Shown here one piece after another: positions 18,023-26,927 of a DNA stretch of 64,000 nucleotides. The notes under the pieces are model-generated. The model searched no databases. It was not told the origin of the DNA and was given only the letters and a program-made list of their open reading frames with translations. Origin of the DNA: Saccharicrinis sp050589685 (lineage in GTDB: Bacteria; Bacteroidota; Bacteroidia; Bacteroidales; Marinilabiliaceae); the NCBI RefSeq assembly GCF_050589685.1, contig NZ_JBNGOS010000003.1, positions 124,001-188,000 of the forward strand, read 5' to 3'. How positions within the stretch are numbered: the stretch's first letter is position 1; every line of letters starts with the position of its first letter. A program made the position numbers and the translations under genes.

Positions 18023-18952
18023 CTACTCCCCATACGCAATCAGCGACTTATCATCGCAAACATGAAATTCCGGCTGAAGGGTAGCATGGTGGATATTAAA
18101 TTCGTGATGTAGCAGTTCTCGCACCTTGTCCATCACCTTATCTACTTGCGACAATATCAAATCTTCCGAACAATCGATATGCGCCTCGAAATGTATCTCA
18201 TGATCGGTAAGCTGCCAAATATGCACATGATGTACGTTTTCAACCTGGTTCAACCCACAGATTACTTCCTTTATCTTATCTAGGTCAATATCTTGCGGGG
18301 TAAACTGCATCAACACTTTCATGGCACCTATCACCAGTTTCCAACTGGAAACGATCAGGTACACGGCAATAATTACCGACAACAAACTATCCACCCAATA
18401 CAATTTATAATTCATCATTAAAAAACCACCTATCAATACAGCAATAGAAGTAAGCATGTCGGAGAAAAGATGAAGATAGGCCGCTTTCATGTTCATGCTA
18501 TTCCTGGCATCTTTTTGTATCAGCAACACACTTAAACCGTTGGCTACAATACTTAATCCGGCCAGCCACATCACCAATTCGCCACCTACTTCAACACTTT
18601 TTGACATTACCATGCGTTCAATAGCTTCCACAATTAAATATATAGAAATGCCCAAAAGCGTCGCAGCATTGATGAAGGCCGCCAAAATTTCGGCTCTTTT
18701 ATATCCAAAAGACTGCCTGTTCGTGGGTTTCCTTTTGGCCAACTTATTAGCCACATAACTAATCACCAGAGCCATTACATCCGAAAGGTTATGCAAGGCA
18801 TCTGTCATTAAGGATAGGGAGTGGCTCAATATGGCGCCTATGATTTGCGAAACTGTAATCAGTACATTTAGCAATATGGCAATCATCAGGTTCTTACCCT
18901 GTAATTCGGGATGATGATGCCCGTGATAATGGTCATGATGATGATGTCCCAT
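18023..18952 (-). CDS. Cation diffusion facilitator (CzcD-like zinc/cobalt exporter)
   Basis: The 309-residue CDF protein exports divalent metal (typically Zn2+, Co2+ or Cd2+) from the cytosol in exchange for H+. It shows a His-rich N-terminus (about eight His in the first 13 residues), six membrane helices, the metal-site motifs DALHNLSDV in helix 2 (HxxxD) and HLFSDMLTS in helix 5 (HxxxD), and a full C-terminal cytoplasmic domain with VENVHHVHIWQL. This is a complete and apparently functional CDF, unlike the two CDF-type genes at 57-59 kb. Monocistronic, divergent from the peptidase gene. Confidence 0.93.
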   Translation of the reverse strand: MGHHHHDHYHGHHHPELQGKNLMIAILLNVLITVSQIIGAILSHSLSLMTDALHNLSDVMALVISYVANKLAKRKPTNRQSFGYKRAEILAAFINAATLLGISIYLIVEAIERMVMSKSVEVGGELVMWLAGLSIVANGLSVLLIQKDARNSMNMKAAYLHLFSDMLTSIAVLIGGFLMMNYKLYWVDSLLSVIIAVYLIVSSWKLVIGAMKVLMQFTPQDIDLDKIKEVICGLNQVENVHHVHIWQLTDHEIHFEAHIDCSEDLILSQVDKVMDKVRELLHHEFNIHHATLQPEFHVCDDKSLIAYGE

Positions 18953-19172
18953 ATTTTTTTTAGGGTAAAAATAGAGTTTTTGATCTAATTCGGTAGCTCA
19001 ATGGTAAAATTATCGAAATTTCCTACTACATTTTTTAATCCTATAAGCTAACTGCGTCCACCCGTTACAGGGTTTGCTGCCCTTGTCAGCGCTATATACA
19101 ATTGCAGGTCATTACAAACATGGAAGAACTGCGATTAACCGAAAGCATTGTCCGTCCTTTAAATCATAATAG

Positions 19173-19180
19173 TATATTTG
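19173..19180 (+). promoter_or_regulatory. -7 box for the M20 peptidase gene
   Basis: TATATTTG matches TAnnTTTG; a TTG at 19148-19150 is 22 bp upstream, slightly longer than the ideal 19 bp. The ATG is 27 bases downstream. Confidence 0.55.
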
Positions 19181-19206
19181 CAGGAATCATATTTTAAAAA
19201 GTAATT

Positions 19207-20394
19207 ATGGATTTGAAGCAAAAAGTTCAAGAGCTAACCCAAAAATACTATCCCGAAATTATAGAAATCAGAAGGCATATTCACGAGAACCCGGAGCTTT
19301 CGTTTGAAGAATTTAACACGTCAAAATATATCTGTTCCAAGTTGGACGCGTACGGAATACCATACAAGGCGGGCTATGTGAAAACGGGCATTATCGGAAC
19401 CATCAAAGGAAAAAATCCTGACAAAAAGGTGATCGCCTTAAGGGCTGATATGGATGCATTACCCATTATCGAGAATGAGGATAATCCTGTTAAATCGTGC
19501 AACAAAGGAGTCATGCATGCCTGCGGACACGATGCACATTCTGCCTCATTGTTGGGCACCGCAAAAATATTAAACGAATTAAAAGACCAGTGGGAAGGGA
19601 CTATTTTGCTGATTTTCCAGCCGGGCGAGGAAAAATTTCCGGGTGGCGCCAAACTTTTGATGGAAGAAGGGGCGTTAGACAATCCTAAACCGGAAATCAT
19701 AATTGGCCAACACGTGCTGCCTGATATGGAAACAGGCCATGTTGGTTTTAAGGAGGGAATGTACATGGCTTCGGGCGATGAGGTATATTTGACCATTAAA
19801 GGAAAGGGCGGACACGCCGCCATGCCACACACTTTAAACGACAATGTGTTAATTGCGGCCAATATTATTGTGTCGCTGCAGCAGATTGTTGCCCGAATGG
19901 TTCCTGCAAATATTCCAACCGTATTGTCATTTGGGAAAGTCATTGCGGATGGCGCCACCAACATAATACCCGAAAAAGTGGAAATAGCAGGTACACTAAG
20001 GACGATGAACGAGGAATGGCGCGCAAAAATTAAAGCCCAGATCCGTAAAATATCCACCGAAATGGCGGAGAGCATGGGTGCAACATGCGAGGTGAAAATT
20101 AACGATGGATATCCTGTGGTTACAAATGATACGGAGGTCACTGAAAAAGCGTATACTGCCGCGCAAGAATTTCTCGGCCACAAGCATGTTCACAAAATGG
20201 ATATCAGGATGACGGCTGAGGATTTCGGGTATTACACACAAGCCTACCCTTGTACTTTTTATCGCTTTGGGGTTAAACAACCAAACCATATCCATACCGG
20301 TGGGTTACACACCCCGGGATTCAGCCTCAACGAATCATCTCTGGAAACTTCCGTCGGACTGATGGCCTATATCGCCTTAGATATTTTAAGTTGA
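19207..20394 (+). CDS. M20 family amidohydrolase (N-acyl-L-amino acid hydrolase type)
   Basis: The 395-residue zinc enzyme belongs to the M20D/HipO-like amidohydrolases, which hydrolyse N-acyl amino acids or related amides. Metal-binding and catalytic features are visible: MHACGHDAHSA near residue 100, QPGEEKFPGGAKLL (Glu pair) near 140, the dimerisation domain with GKGGHAAMPH near 198 and the C-terminal His in HTGGLHTPGF near 370. IENP/HENPELSFEE at the N-terminus is the usual opening. There is no signal peptide, so it is cytoplasmic. Amino-acid specificity cannot be read from sequence. It has its own promoter and no operon partner. Confidence 0.9.
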   Translation: MDLKQKVQELTQKYYPEIIEIRRHIHENPELSFEEFNTSKYICSKLDAYGIPYKAGYVKTGIIGTIKGKNPDKKVIALRADMDALPIIENEDNPVKSCNKGVMHACGHDAHSASLLGTAKILNELKDQWEGTILLIFQPGEEKFPGGAKLLMEEGALDNPKPEIIIGQHVLPDMETGHVGFKEGMYMASGDEVYLTIKGKGGHAAMPHTLNDNVLIAANIIVSLQQIVARMVPANIPTVLSFGKVIADGATNIIPEKVEIAGTLRTMNEEWRAKIKAQIRKISTEMAESMGATCEVKINDGYPVVTNDTEVTEKAYTAAQEFLGHKHVHKMDIRMTAEDFGYYTQAYPCTFYRFGVKQPNHIHTGGLHTPGFSLNESSLETSVGLMAYIALDILS

Positions 20395-20508
20395 CTACAA
20401 AGGACTTAGGGATATTTCAAAGTAATTTTCGACCCATAAAACTTATTTAAAAACATTTCAAATAAACTTAAAACCGATGATATTGTTTTAATATAAAAAA
20501 AAAGAAAA

Positions 20509-20516
20509 TACATTTG
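20509..20516 (+). promoter_or_regulatory. -7 box for the ferredoxin gene
   Basis: TACATTTG matches TAnnTTTG, 33 bases before the ATG; a TTG at 20483-20485 is 23 bp upstream. Confidence 0.5.
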
Positions 20517-20548
20517 CTTTTCTAATACTAATTAAAAACATTACAAAA

Positions 20549-20716
20549 ATGGCTTACGTTATTAACGAAGATTGTATTGCATGTGGAACATGCATTGATG
20601 AATGCCCGGTAGATGCTATTTCTGAGGGTGATATCTATAAAATTGATGCTGAAGCTTGCACTGACTGCGGTTCTTGCGCTGATGTTTGTCCGACCGAGGC
20701 TATCCATCCGGCATAA
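20549..20716 (+). CDS. 2[4Fe-4S] ferredoxin, 55 residues
   Basis: This short gene encodes a clostridial-type ferredoxin with two CxxCxxCxxxCP motifs: CIACGTCIDECP at residues 9-20 and CTDCGSCADVCP at 37-48. The two clusters carry single low-potential electrons for anaerobic or fermentative metabolism (for example pyruvate:ferredoxin oxidoreductase). Length and near-symmetry of the two halves are typical. It has its own -7 box and a terminator 22 bases after the stop, so it is a one-gene transcript. Its presence suggests an anaerobic or facultative lifestyle. Confidence 0.95.
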   Translation: MAYVINEDCIACGTCIDECPVDAISEGDIYKIDAEACTDCGSCADVCPTEAIHPA

Positions 20717-20737
20717 TGATTTATCGAGAAAGAATTT

Positions 20738-20768
20738 AAACCCTGCTTTTAACAAAGCGGGTTTTTTT
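20738..20768. terminator. Terminator between ferredoxin and the convergent cycloligase gene
   Basis: AACCCTGCTTT and AAAGCGGGTT form a stem with one bulged T, followed by a run of seven Ts. It touches the stop codon of the minus-strand gene at 20767. Confidence 0.75.
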
Positions 20769-21318
20769 ATGTCCTGCCGGTTATCACACAATCCATATTT
20801 ATATCGTGTGGCTCAGTCGGTATACCTTCAACCAGCTGAAAATTAAACCCCACACCGACTTTATAAGCGCTTTGCAATTTAGGCAATAACCTGTCGTAGT
20901 ATCCCCCACCTCGACCCATCCGGTTTCCGGAAGCTGCAAAAGCGACTCCCGGAACAATAATTACATCAATCACTTCCGGCTGTAGCAATTCAGCACCTGT
21001 TGGTTCCCAAATACCATAAGCACCTTTGCTCAAGGATGATTCTCCTTTATACAAATGCAAACTTAATTCCACGCCCACCACTTTGGGAAGGTAAAAATTC
21101 TTTTTCCTATACCACTTATTCATAAATTCGTGCGTAGGCAACTCATCGGGCAGCGACCAATAACACAACATATGATCCGAATGAATAAAAGTATCTTGTT
21201 GTTCAAGCTGGTCAAAGACCTGCTTTGCCTGCCGATTTCTTATTTCCGCAGTCAGCAGCTTTTTTTGATCGTTTATTTGCTGCCGTAGTATTTTCTTCTG
21301 ACTTACCACATCCGTCAT
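20767..21318 (-). CDS. 5-formyltetrahydrofolate cyclo-ligase
   Basis: The 183-residue enzyme converts 5-formyl-THF to 5,10-methenyl-THF using ATP. Family landmarks are the N-terminal KKILRQQINDQ basic helix, the folate/ATP segment VIIVPGVAFAASGNRMGRGGGYYDR (the key part being GNRMGRGGGYYDR near residue 135) and the C-terminal PTEPHDINMDCVIT. Length fits the family. Its start codon overlaps the GldB gene stop by four bases (ATGA at 21315-21318), so the two are translationally coupled. E. coli calls this gene ygfA/fau; no symbol is asserted here. Confidence 0.93.
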   Translation of the reverse strand: MTDVVSQKKILRQQINDQKKLLTAEIRNRQAKQVFDQLEQQDTFIHSDHMLCYWSLPDELPTHEFMNKWYRKKNFYLPKVVGVELSLHLYKGESSLSKGAYGIWEPTGAELLQPEVIDVIIVPGVAFAASGNRMGRGGGYYDRLLPKLQSAYKVGVGFNFQLVEGIPTEPHDINMDCVITGRT

Positions 21319-22334
21319 GGCCGATAATTTGATGCTGCCAGTATTTTACGACCGTCCGTTTCTTCCATTAAATCTTTTAAACTTACCGTTTTGTTTTTAT
21401 TCATGTAAGACGCTATGATCTTGTATCCGAGAAACTCACCGGCTCTTGGTGCCGAATTATTGCCAAAGTTTGAGGTAAAAGGAGCATCTCCCGTATATTT
21501 CTGAATCAACATTCTATCTTCCTTAAAAAGATGTTTCCACTCAACAAGCGATGCCCACATATCCGATTCGTGATTATTGCACCAATGCATCTGTTCCTTT
21601 GAATAATCAAAAAGCAAGGTATCTTGAATATCGGGAAACATCCGGTGCACAAAATACCTTACCTTGCCTTGGTAGACCATATTGTTGATTAAGTCGTCCA
21701 CCTCCCTGGCATTAGAATAATTGGTCATAGCTATGGCTCTCAAAACATCAGGCGCCATCTTTTCCTTAACCATACCCTTCCGAAGATATTTGGGTATGCC
21801 CAGCCACGCATAAAACTCACAATCCTGTCCAAGATACTTTTCAATACTCACACCTACCCAGGCCGAATCCACGGCTATGGATTGGCTGAAACCTGATATC
21901 ATCAGATAGACATCCGGAACAGGCATCTCCGGAAAGTAATACTTGTAATACTTAAATCCTTTCTCCAGTTGCTTCTGAAAATCATTGAAGTCAGGAAATA
22001 TTTCCTTTGACTTCCGGTAGATATCTTTATTGGCAGGATAGGTAACAAAACCATACAAACGATCCGCATATTCCTGTGCTTCGGGATTGCCAAGTTTTGC
22101 TATTTTATAACTGTACGCCGTCATAAACTCTGGATATTTAGCAATGACCGGAGCAATCTCCTCGCCCACTTTCATGGTATCCATGCCGTGTATATCCTGA
22201 TAGATTGGAATAACGTTTATATCAATCCCAATATCGCTTACATCGGGATACATGTTTTTATCCTTACACGAAAAAAAGGTAACACCCAACACAATACAAA
22301 ATAACAGTACAAACTTATTAGCAAAAGTACACAT
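21315..22334 (-). CDS. gldB: Gliding motility lipoprotein GldB
   Basis: The 339-residue protein has a lipoprotein signal (FFSC, Cys23) followed by a domain with the GldB landmarks VYLMISGFSQSIAVD, SIEKYLGQDCEFY, GIPKYLRKGM, DVLRAIAMTNY and the C-terminal PRAGEFLGYKIIASYM. GldB is one of the lipoproteins required for gliding and for the type IX secretion machinery in Flavobacterium, and homologues persist in many non-gliding Bacteroidota. The LF-S-C lipobox is slightly unusual (Phe at -2). It is upstream of and overlaps the cycloligase gene. nadE and a PorT-like barrel lie just beyond on the other strand, the neighbourhood seen around gldB in this phylum. Confidence 0.88.
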   Translation of the reverse strand: MCTFANKFVLLFCIVLGVTFFSCKDKNMYPDVSDIGIDINVIPIYQDIHGMDTMKVGEEIAPVIAKYPEFMTAYSYKIAKLGNPEAQEYADRLYGFVTYPANKDIYRKSKEIFPDFNDFQKQLEKGFKYYKYYFPEMPVPDVYLMISGFSQSIAVDSAWVGVSIEKYLGQDCEFYAWLGIPKYLRKGMVKEKMAPDVLRAIAMTNYSNAREVDDLINNMVYQGKVRYFVHRMFPDIQDTLLFDYSKEQMHWCNNHESDMWASLVEWKHLFKEDRMLIQKYTGDAPFTSNFGNNSAPRAGEFLGYKIIASYMNKNKTVSLKDLMEETDGRKILAASNYRP

Positions 22335-22452
22335 CTGATTTCACTTAAAATTTAACGACACCAAACTTAAATATTTTAGCACAAAATACCTATCCTTATC
22401 ATTTTGCAAATGGAATTAGGCTGATATCAAGTAAGTTTGTTAATACATTTAG

Positions 22453-22460
22453 TATTTTTG
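22453..22460 (+). promoter_or_regulatory. -7 box for the BASS-family transporter gene
   Basis: TATTTTTG matches TAnnTTTG and lies 16 bases before the ATG at 22477; no -33 element at the ideal spacing. Confidence 0.5.
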
Positions 22461-22476
22461 CGGCAAACAAAACAAA

Positions 22477-23466
22477 ATGCTCAAAAAGATAGATGGATTT
22501 ATTGTTGGCTTGCTGTGCATGATACTACTCGCTTATCTGTATCCTGGTATTGGAGATGAGAACAGCCCCATCCAACTCACAACCGCAACATCCGTTGGAA
22601 TCTCGCTGATTTTCTTTTTTTACGGATTGAAACTGAGCCCCAGGAACATGGCAAAAGGACTGTCGAATTTCAGACTTCATATCTTGGTTCAGCTAACGAC
22701 TTTTGCATTATTCCCCTTGTTAATGATCTGCTTACGCCCATTGGTAAAAACAGAAGAAATCCATTTACTTTGGTTGGCATTATTTTTTATGGCAGCACTC
22801 CCGTCTACCGTATCTTCATCGGTGGTCATGGTATCTATTGCCAAAGGAAATATACCGGGGGCGATATTTAACGCCAGTATTTCCGGCTTAATTGGTATTA
22901 TTATTACACCCCTTTGGATGGGTTTATTTATGCACACGGCGGAAAGCGATTTCGACCTTGCGGGAATTGTGACCAGCTTAATACTGAAAATTTTATGCCC
23001 TGTAATTCTGGGACTATCACTAAATAAATATTTAGGCAACACTGCCCGAAAATACGGCAGGTATTTAACCTTGTTCGATAAAAGTATCATCCTTATGATT
23101 GTTTACAACAGCTTTGGCAAATCCTTTGTCGCCAATGTTTTCGATGACATTAAGTTATCACACCTAATTACAACGGTTGTAATAATCATATGCACGTTCA
23201 CCCTTATTTATGGTATTGTATTTGTTATCACGCTAAGACTAAACTTCTCGAAAGAGGATCAGATTACGGCTTTGTTTTGTGGTTCCAAAAAGTCGCTGAT
23301 TCATGGTTCGGTAATGGCAAACGTGCTATTTAAAAACATGGCTTCGCAAGGAATCTTCATTATCCCGATAATGGTATATCATTCGCTGCAATTGATTGCA
23401 ATAAGTTTTATCGCCCGGCGTTTTGGCTTAAGAGCGGAGAATGTAACAAAGGAACCGGAGTATTAA
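22477..23466 (+). CDS. Bile acid:sodium symporter-family (SBF-like/YfeH type) transporter
   Basis: The 329-residue protein consists almost wholly of about ten membrane helices. It matches the SBF-like branch (SLC10A7/YfeH-like): FFFYGLKLSP near residue 48, LPSTVSSSVVMVSIAKGN near 110, and FCGSKKSLIHGSVMANVLF near 266, where the family has a G-S-K-K-S-L/T motif. Members move organic anions with Na+ in the inner membrane, but the bacterial substrate is unknown. It lies between gldB and the PorT-like gene, with its own -7 box. A 207-base gap follows. Confidence 0.88.
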   Translation: MLKKIDGFIVGLLCMILLAYLYPGIGDENSPIQLTTATSVGISLIFFFYGLKLSPRNMAKGLSNFRLHILVQLTTFALFPLLMICLRPLVKTEEIHLLWLALFFMAALPSTVSSSVVMVSIAKGNIPGAIFNASISGLIGIIITPLWMGLFMHTAESDFDLAGIVTSLILKILCPVILGLSLNKYLGNTARKYGRYLTLFDKSIILMIVYNSFGKSFVANVFDDIKLSHLITTVVIIICTFTLIYGIVFVITLRLNFSKEDQITALFCGSKKSLIHGSVMANVLFKNMASQGIFIIPIMVYHSLQLIAISFIARRFGLRAENVTKEPEY

Positions 23467-23673
23467 TCGATTACTACTAAAACATGCCATGGCTAAAAGC
23501 TAATCGCTATTAATTTATTAAGTTTGCAATATTTTTAACTAATCAAATAATCATTATACCATGAAACCGACACGTCCCCTGTCCGCCATAGGCAGGGAGC
23601 AAATAATCAGGTCATAAACAAGCACACGATTGAAATACGCACTGGTTATCATGGTTTAGCTAAAATTTAAGAG

Positions 23674-24339
23674 ATGAAAAACACAACCTTACTGCTCATA
23701 TTGATGTTACTTGTTGCATCTACGATTTTTGCGCAAACCAGGTCAGGCAGAGAATCTGATTACAGGTTTGCCTTTGTACTTAGTCCCCAAATCAGTTGGT
23801 TGAAATCGGACAATACTGCCGCCGATGGAAACGGGAATTTGATGGGGTACAATTTTGGCTTTGAAATGGATAAGTTCTTTGCCCAAAACTATGCTATCTC
23901 AACGGGATTAACAATTAACACAACAGGTGGCAAACTACGTTATAAAAATCCAATTGATTTTAATGTGGGAGGAGAAGAAGTTGCTTACGATGCCAATTCA
24001 ACACTGGAATACAGGTTAAAATACCTTGAAGTACCACTTGCCTTAAAGTTACAGACCAGTGATTTTCAGCGTGCCAGTTACTATGGCGTTTTTGGCTTGT
24101 CAGGGATGGTCAACATTAAAACCAATGATGGATCTGGTAAAAACATTAATGATGAAGTAAAACTTTTTAACTTAGGCTACCGATTTGGAGGTGGCATGCA
24201 ATATTCGGTGGGTGGTGACGCCTATTTGAAATTTGGATTGACATACAACCAAGGTCTTTCGGATATAACTGACAATGGCACCATTGACGATAAAACGATA
24301 TTGAACCGCCTGGTGTTTAACTTTGGAGTCATATTTTAA
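23674..24339 (+). CDS. PorT-family outer-membrane beta-barrel protein
   Basis: The 221-residue protein has a signal peptide (1-20, ending IFAQ) and alternating hydrophobic/polar strands ending in FNFGVIF, an aromatic C-terminus that fits an outer-membrane barrel. The pattern (GYNFGFEMDKFFAQNYAI, LKYLEVPLALKL, GYRFGGGMQYSVGG) corresponds to the outer membrane protein beta-barrel domain found in PorT-type proteins. True PorT serves type IX secretion, but many family members do not, so the role here is inferred only from the gldB neighbourhood. It precedes nadE by 44 bases. Confidence 0.75.
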   Translation: MKNTTLLLILMLLVASTIFAQTRSGRESDYRFAFVLSPQISWLKSDNTAADGNGNLMGYNFGFEMDKFFAQNYAISTGLTINTTGGKLRYKNPIDFNVGGEEVAYDANSTLEYRLKYLEVPLALKLQTSDFQRASYYGVFGLSGMVNIKTNDGSGKNINDEVKLFNLGYRFGGGMQYSVGGDAYLKFGLTYNQGLSDITDNGTIDDKTILNRLVFNFGVIF

Positions 24340-24383
24340 AAACACTACCGCTTACCAAGAAATAATTCATAAGTTCCTAATAA

Positions 24384-26033
24384 ATGAAGATAGCGCTTGC
24401 TCAATTGAACTACCATGTTGGAAATTTCGCATCCAACACCAAAAAAATTATTGAAGCCATCGAAAAAGCACAAAATGATGGATGTGATTTGATCGTATTC
24501 TCCGAACTAGCTGTCTGCGGATATCCCCCGCTCGACCTGCTGGAAAGGGAAGAATTTGTAGAACAGTGCTTGCAACAGGTTGACCTGATTGCCGAAAAAT
24601 GCAAGCACATTATCGCTATTGTAGGCTGCCCCAGCATAAACCCGGAACCAAAAGGAAAGAAGTTATTTAACTCGGCATATGTACTTAGTGAGGGCAAGAT
24701 AAAATCAGTTCATCATAAAACGCTACTGCCCAACTACGATGTGTTTGATGAGTACCGTTACTTCCAGCCTAATAGCGAGTTTAGTTTGATTGATGTAAAG
24801 GACAAAAAAATAGCATTAACGATTTGCGAGGATTTATGGGATGAGCAACCTGTGGCCAATTCTTTTGCAAAAAGCAAGTTGTACACCAAGTCACCAATGA
24901 AAGAGTTAAAACAGCTCAACCCCGATTTTGTGGTAAACATTGCAGCCTCTCCATTCTCCTACAATCAAGGGCAGATTCGTCAGCAAATTATTAGAAACAA
25001 GGCTGCAAAAAACGAAATACCGTTTGTTTATGTAAACCAGATTGGTGCGAATACCGAACTGGTTTTCGACGGTAGCTCTTTGGTGGTAAACAGCCAGGGT
25101 AAAATTGTAAATCAGCTTAATTCCTTTAGTGAAGATATTCAGTACTGCAAATTGGAAGACATTGAGCATGCCAATGTGATAGAACCGGTTCCAAAGGAAA
25201 AACTGGATATGATTCACGATGCGTTGGTATTGGGCGTTAGGGATTATTTTGAGAAAATGGGTTTCAAAAAAGCCACATTGGGGCTGTCCGGTGGTATCGA
25301 CTCTGCCGTAACTGCAGTTATTGCCGCGCGTGCGCTTGGTCCGGAAAACGTGAGAGTGCTTCTTTTACCCTCGAAATATTCTTCGGATCACTCTATTAAG
25401 GACGCGGAAGATCTGGCCAACAATCTGGGTATCCGATACGACATTGTCCCTATTAAGGACATAGTGGGTAGTTTTGACAGCACAATGTCCTCCCTGTTCG
25501 AAGGTTTAAATCCTGATGTTACAGAAGAAAACATTCAAGCCAGAATACGAGGAACCTTGCTCATGGCACTGTCTAATAAATTTGGACATATCTTATTAAA
25601 CACTTCCAATAAAAGTGAAGCCGCTGTTGGGTACGGTACTTTATACGGCGACATGAATGGCGGGCTTTCCGTTTTAGGTGATGTGTACAAGACCGATGTG
25701 TTTGCTTTGGCAAAATTCATTAACCGAAACGATGAAGTAATACCAGAAAACACCATTGTAAAACCACCATCTGCAGAGCTTCGTCCCGACCAAAAGGACA
25801 GCGACTCTCTACCTGACTATGATGTATTGGACCAGGTTTTATTCAATTACATCGAAAAAAATGAATCTCCTGCAAAAATTATTGCCGCAGGATTTGATGA
25901 AGCAGTGGTAAAAAAAGCGGTCAGAATGGTTAATATCAATGAGTACAAGCGCTTTCAAACAGCACCTATTATAAGGGTTTCATCCAAAGCCTTTGGATTA
26001 GGCAGGAGAATACCATTGGTATCCAGGTTCTAA
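24384..26033 (+). CDS. nadE: Glutamine-dependent NAD+ synthetase
   Basis: NadE converts deamido-NAD to NAD+ with ammonia released from glutamine. The 549-residue protein has the two-domain layout: an N-terminal nitrilase-type amidase (catalytic Glu in FSELAVCGYPP near residue 43, Lys in HHKTLLPNYDVF, Cys in TICEDLWDE near 148) and a C-terminal synthetase with the PP-loop LSGGIDSAVTA near 303, NTSNKSEAAVGYGTLYGD and PPSAELRPDQKDSDSLPDY. All catalytic positions are present. It lies 44 bases after the PorT-like gene and is ended by a terminator. Confidence 0.96.
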   Translation: MKIALAQLNYHVGNFASNTKKIIEAIEKAQNDGCDLIVFSELAVCGYPPLDLLEREEFVEQCLQQVDLIAEKCKHIIAIVGCPSINPEPKGKKLFNSAYVLSEGKIKSVHHKTLLPNYDVFDEYRYFQPNSEFSLIDVKDKKIALTICEDLWDEQPVANSFAKSKLYTKSPMKELKQLNPDFVVNIAASPFSYNQGQIRQQIIRNKAAKNEIPFVYVNQIGANTELVFDGSSLVVNSQGKIVNQLNSFSEDIQYCKLEDIEHANVIEPVPKEKLDMIHDALVLGVRDYFEKMGFKKATLGLSGGIDSAVTAVIAARALGPENVRVLLLPSKYSSDHSIKDAEDLANNLGIRYDIVPIKDIVGSFDSTMSSLFEGLNPDVTEENIQARIRGTLLMALSNKFGHILLNTSNKSEAAVGYGTLYGDMNGGLSVLGDVYKTDVFALAKFINRNDEVIPENTIVKPPSAELRPDQKDSDSLPDYDVLDQVLFNYIEKNESPAKIIAAGFDEAVVKKAVRMVNINEYKRFQTAPIIRVSSKAFGLGRRIPLVSRF

Positions 26034-26075
26034 TTTCAACGTTGAAATAATACGGTTCAACCACCTTTATTAAAT

Positions 26076-26124
26076 AAAAAAGTCCGCATTACCCTGTTTT
26101 ACTTGTGAGTATGTGGGCTTTTTT
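26076..26124 (+). terminator. Terminator after nadE, overlapping the crp-like promoter
   Basis: AAAAAAGTCCGCAT (26076-26089) pairs with ATGTGGGCTTTTTT (26111-26124) with two G-T wobbles and a 21-nt loop; the T run forms its 3' end. Confidence 0.7.
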
Positions 26125-26133
26125 CTATTTTTG
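26104..26133 (+). promoter_or_regulatory. Full Bacteroidota promoter for the Crp/Fnr-like gene
   Basis: TTG at 26104-26106, a 19-bp spacer and TATTTTTG at 26126-26133 match the phylum consensus TTG-N19-TAnnTTTG exactly. The -33 TTG lies in the loop of the preceding terminator. Confidence 0.75.
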
Positions 26134-26166
26134 GCTGAAATTTACATGTTGTACAACATATCCAAT

Positions 26167-26877
26167 ATGCCAAGAAGAGCCGAAAAAACTGAAATCAAAG
26201 AACCTACCATCAAAGACATTTCTCAGCTTTACGATGTACTTACGGAAGAAGAAAAAGAGAAAGTACTGCACAACCATAAGGCCATACATTACAAAAAAAA
26301 TGAAGTGATTTATCAGGAAGGTGAAGTCCCTGATGGTTTGCTTTGCCTTGGATCGGGGAAAGTGAAAGTATACAAGCTTGGGTTTGGTGGCAGAGATCAG
26401 ATTGTACGCATGGCAAATCCCACGAGTTTTATTGGTTATCGGGCTTTCTTTGCGGAAGGTCCTCATGTGGCTTCGGCAGTTGTTATTGAACCCTGCACTA
26501 TATTTTATATTCCCAAGGCACTTGTTTTTGAGCTTTTGGAAAACAACCATAAATTTAGTTTAAATATAATCCGTTCCCTTGCGCAGGAACTTGGTTTCTC
26601 CAGGTATAGAACCGTAACACTTACCCAAAAACATATCCGCGGAAGATTAGCTGAGAGCTTATTGGTGTTAAAAGAGATTTACGGGTTTGACGAAGATGGC
26701 ACTACCCTAAACGTGTACTTGTCGCGCGAAGACTTGGCCAATTTTTCCAATATGACCACATCCAATGCCATCCGCACCTTATCTACCTTCGTGAACGAAG
26801 AGGTAATTACCGTTGATGGCAGAATCATTAGAATATTGGATCCCGAAAAATTGGAGAAGATTTCTAAATTGGGCTAG
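26167..26877 (+). CDS. Crp/Fnr family transcription regulator
   Basis: The 236-residue regulator has a cyclic-nucleotide-binding-type beta-roll (about residues 20-130, with GEVPDGLLCLGSGKVKVYK) and a winged helix at about 160-225 (SREDLANFSNMTTSNAIRTLSTF recognition region). It lacks the N-terminal Cys cluster of a Fnr iron-sulfur sensor; the only Cys residues are scattered, so oxygen sensing by a cluster is unlikely. The effector is unknown. The start at 26167 (MPRRAEK) was chosen because the promoter ends at 26133; an in-frame ATG at 26146 is possible but close to the expected transcription start, and a GTG at 26113 lies inside the promoter. It converges on murF-alr. Confidence 0.9.
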   Translation: MPRRAEKTEIKEPTIKDISQLYDVLTEEEKEKVLHNHKAIHYKKNEVIYQEGEVPDGLLCLGSGKVKVYKLGFGGRDQIVRMANPTSFIGYRAFFAEGPHVASAVVIEPCTIFYIPKALVFELLENNHKFSLNIIRSLAQELGFSRYRTVTLTQKHIRGRLAESLLVLKEIYGFDEDGTTLNVYLSREDLANFSNMTTSNAIRTLSTFVNEEVITVDGRIIRILDPEKLEKISKLG

Positions 26878-26927
26878 TCCTTTGGAGTTAAGAGGCAAAA
26901 TTGTTAATCTAATGAAAAAAGTTATTC

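Noticed and set aside
18975..19030. Sequence resembling the 5' half of a tRNA (TAGCTCAATGGTAAAAT)
   Set aside because: The D-arm-like words are there but no anticodon stem, T-arm motif or acceptor complement follows; only chance or a tiny fragment.
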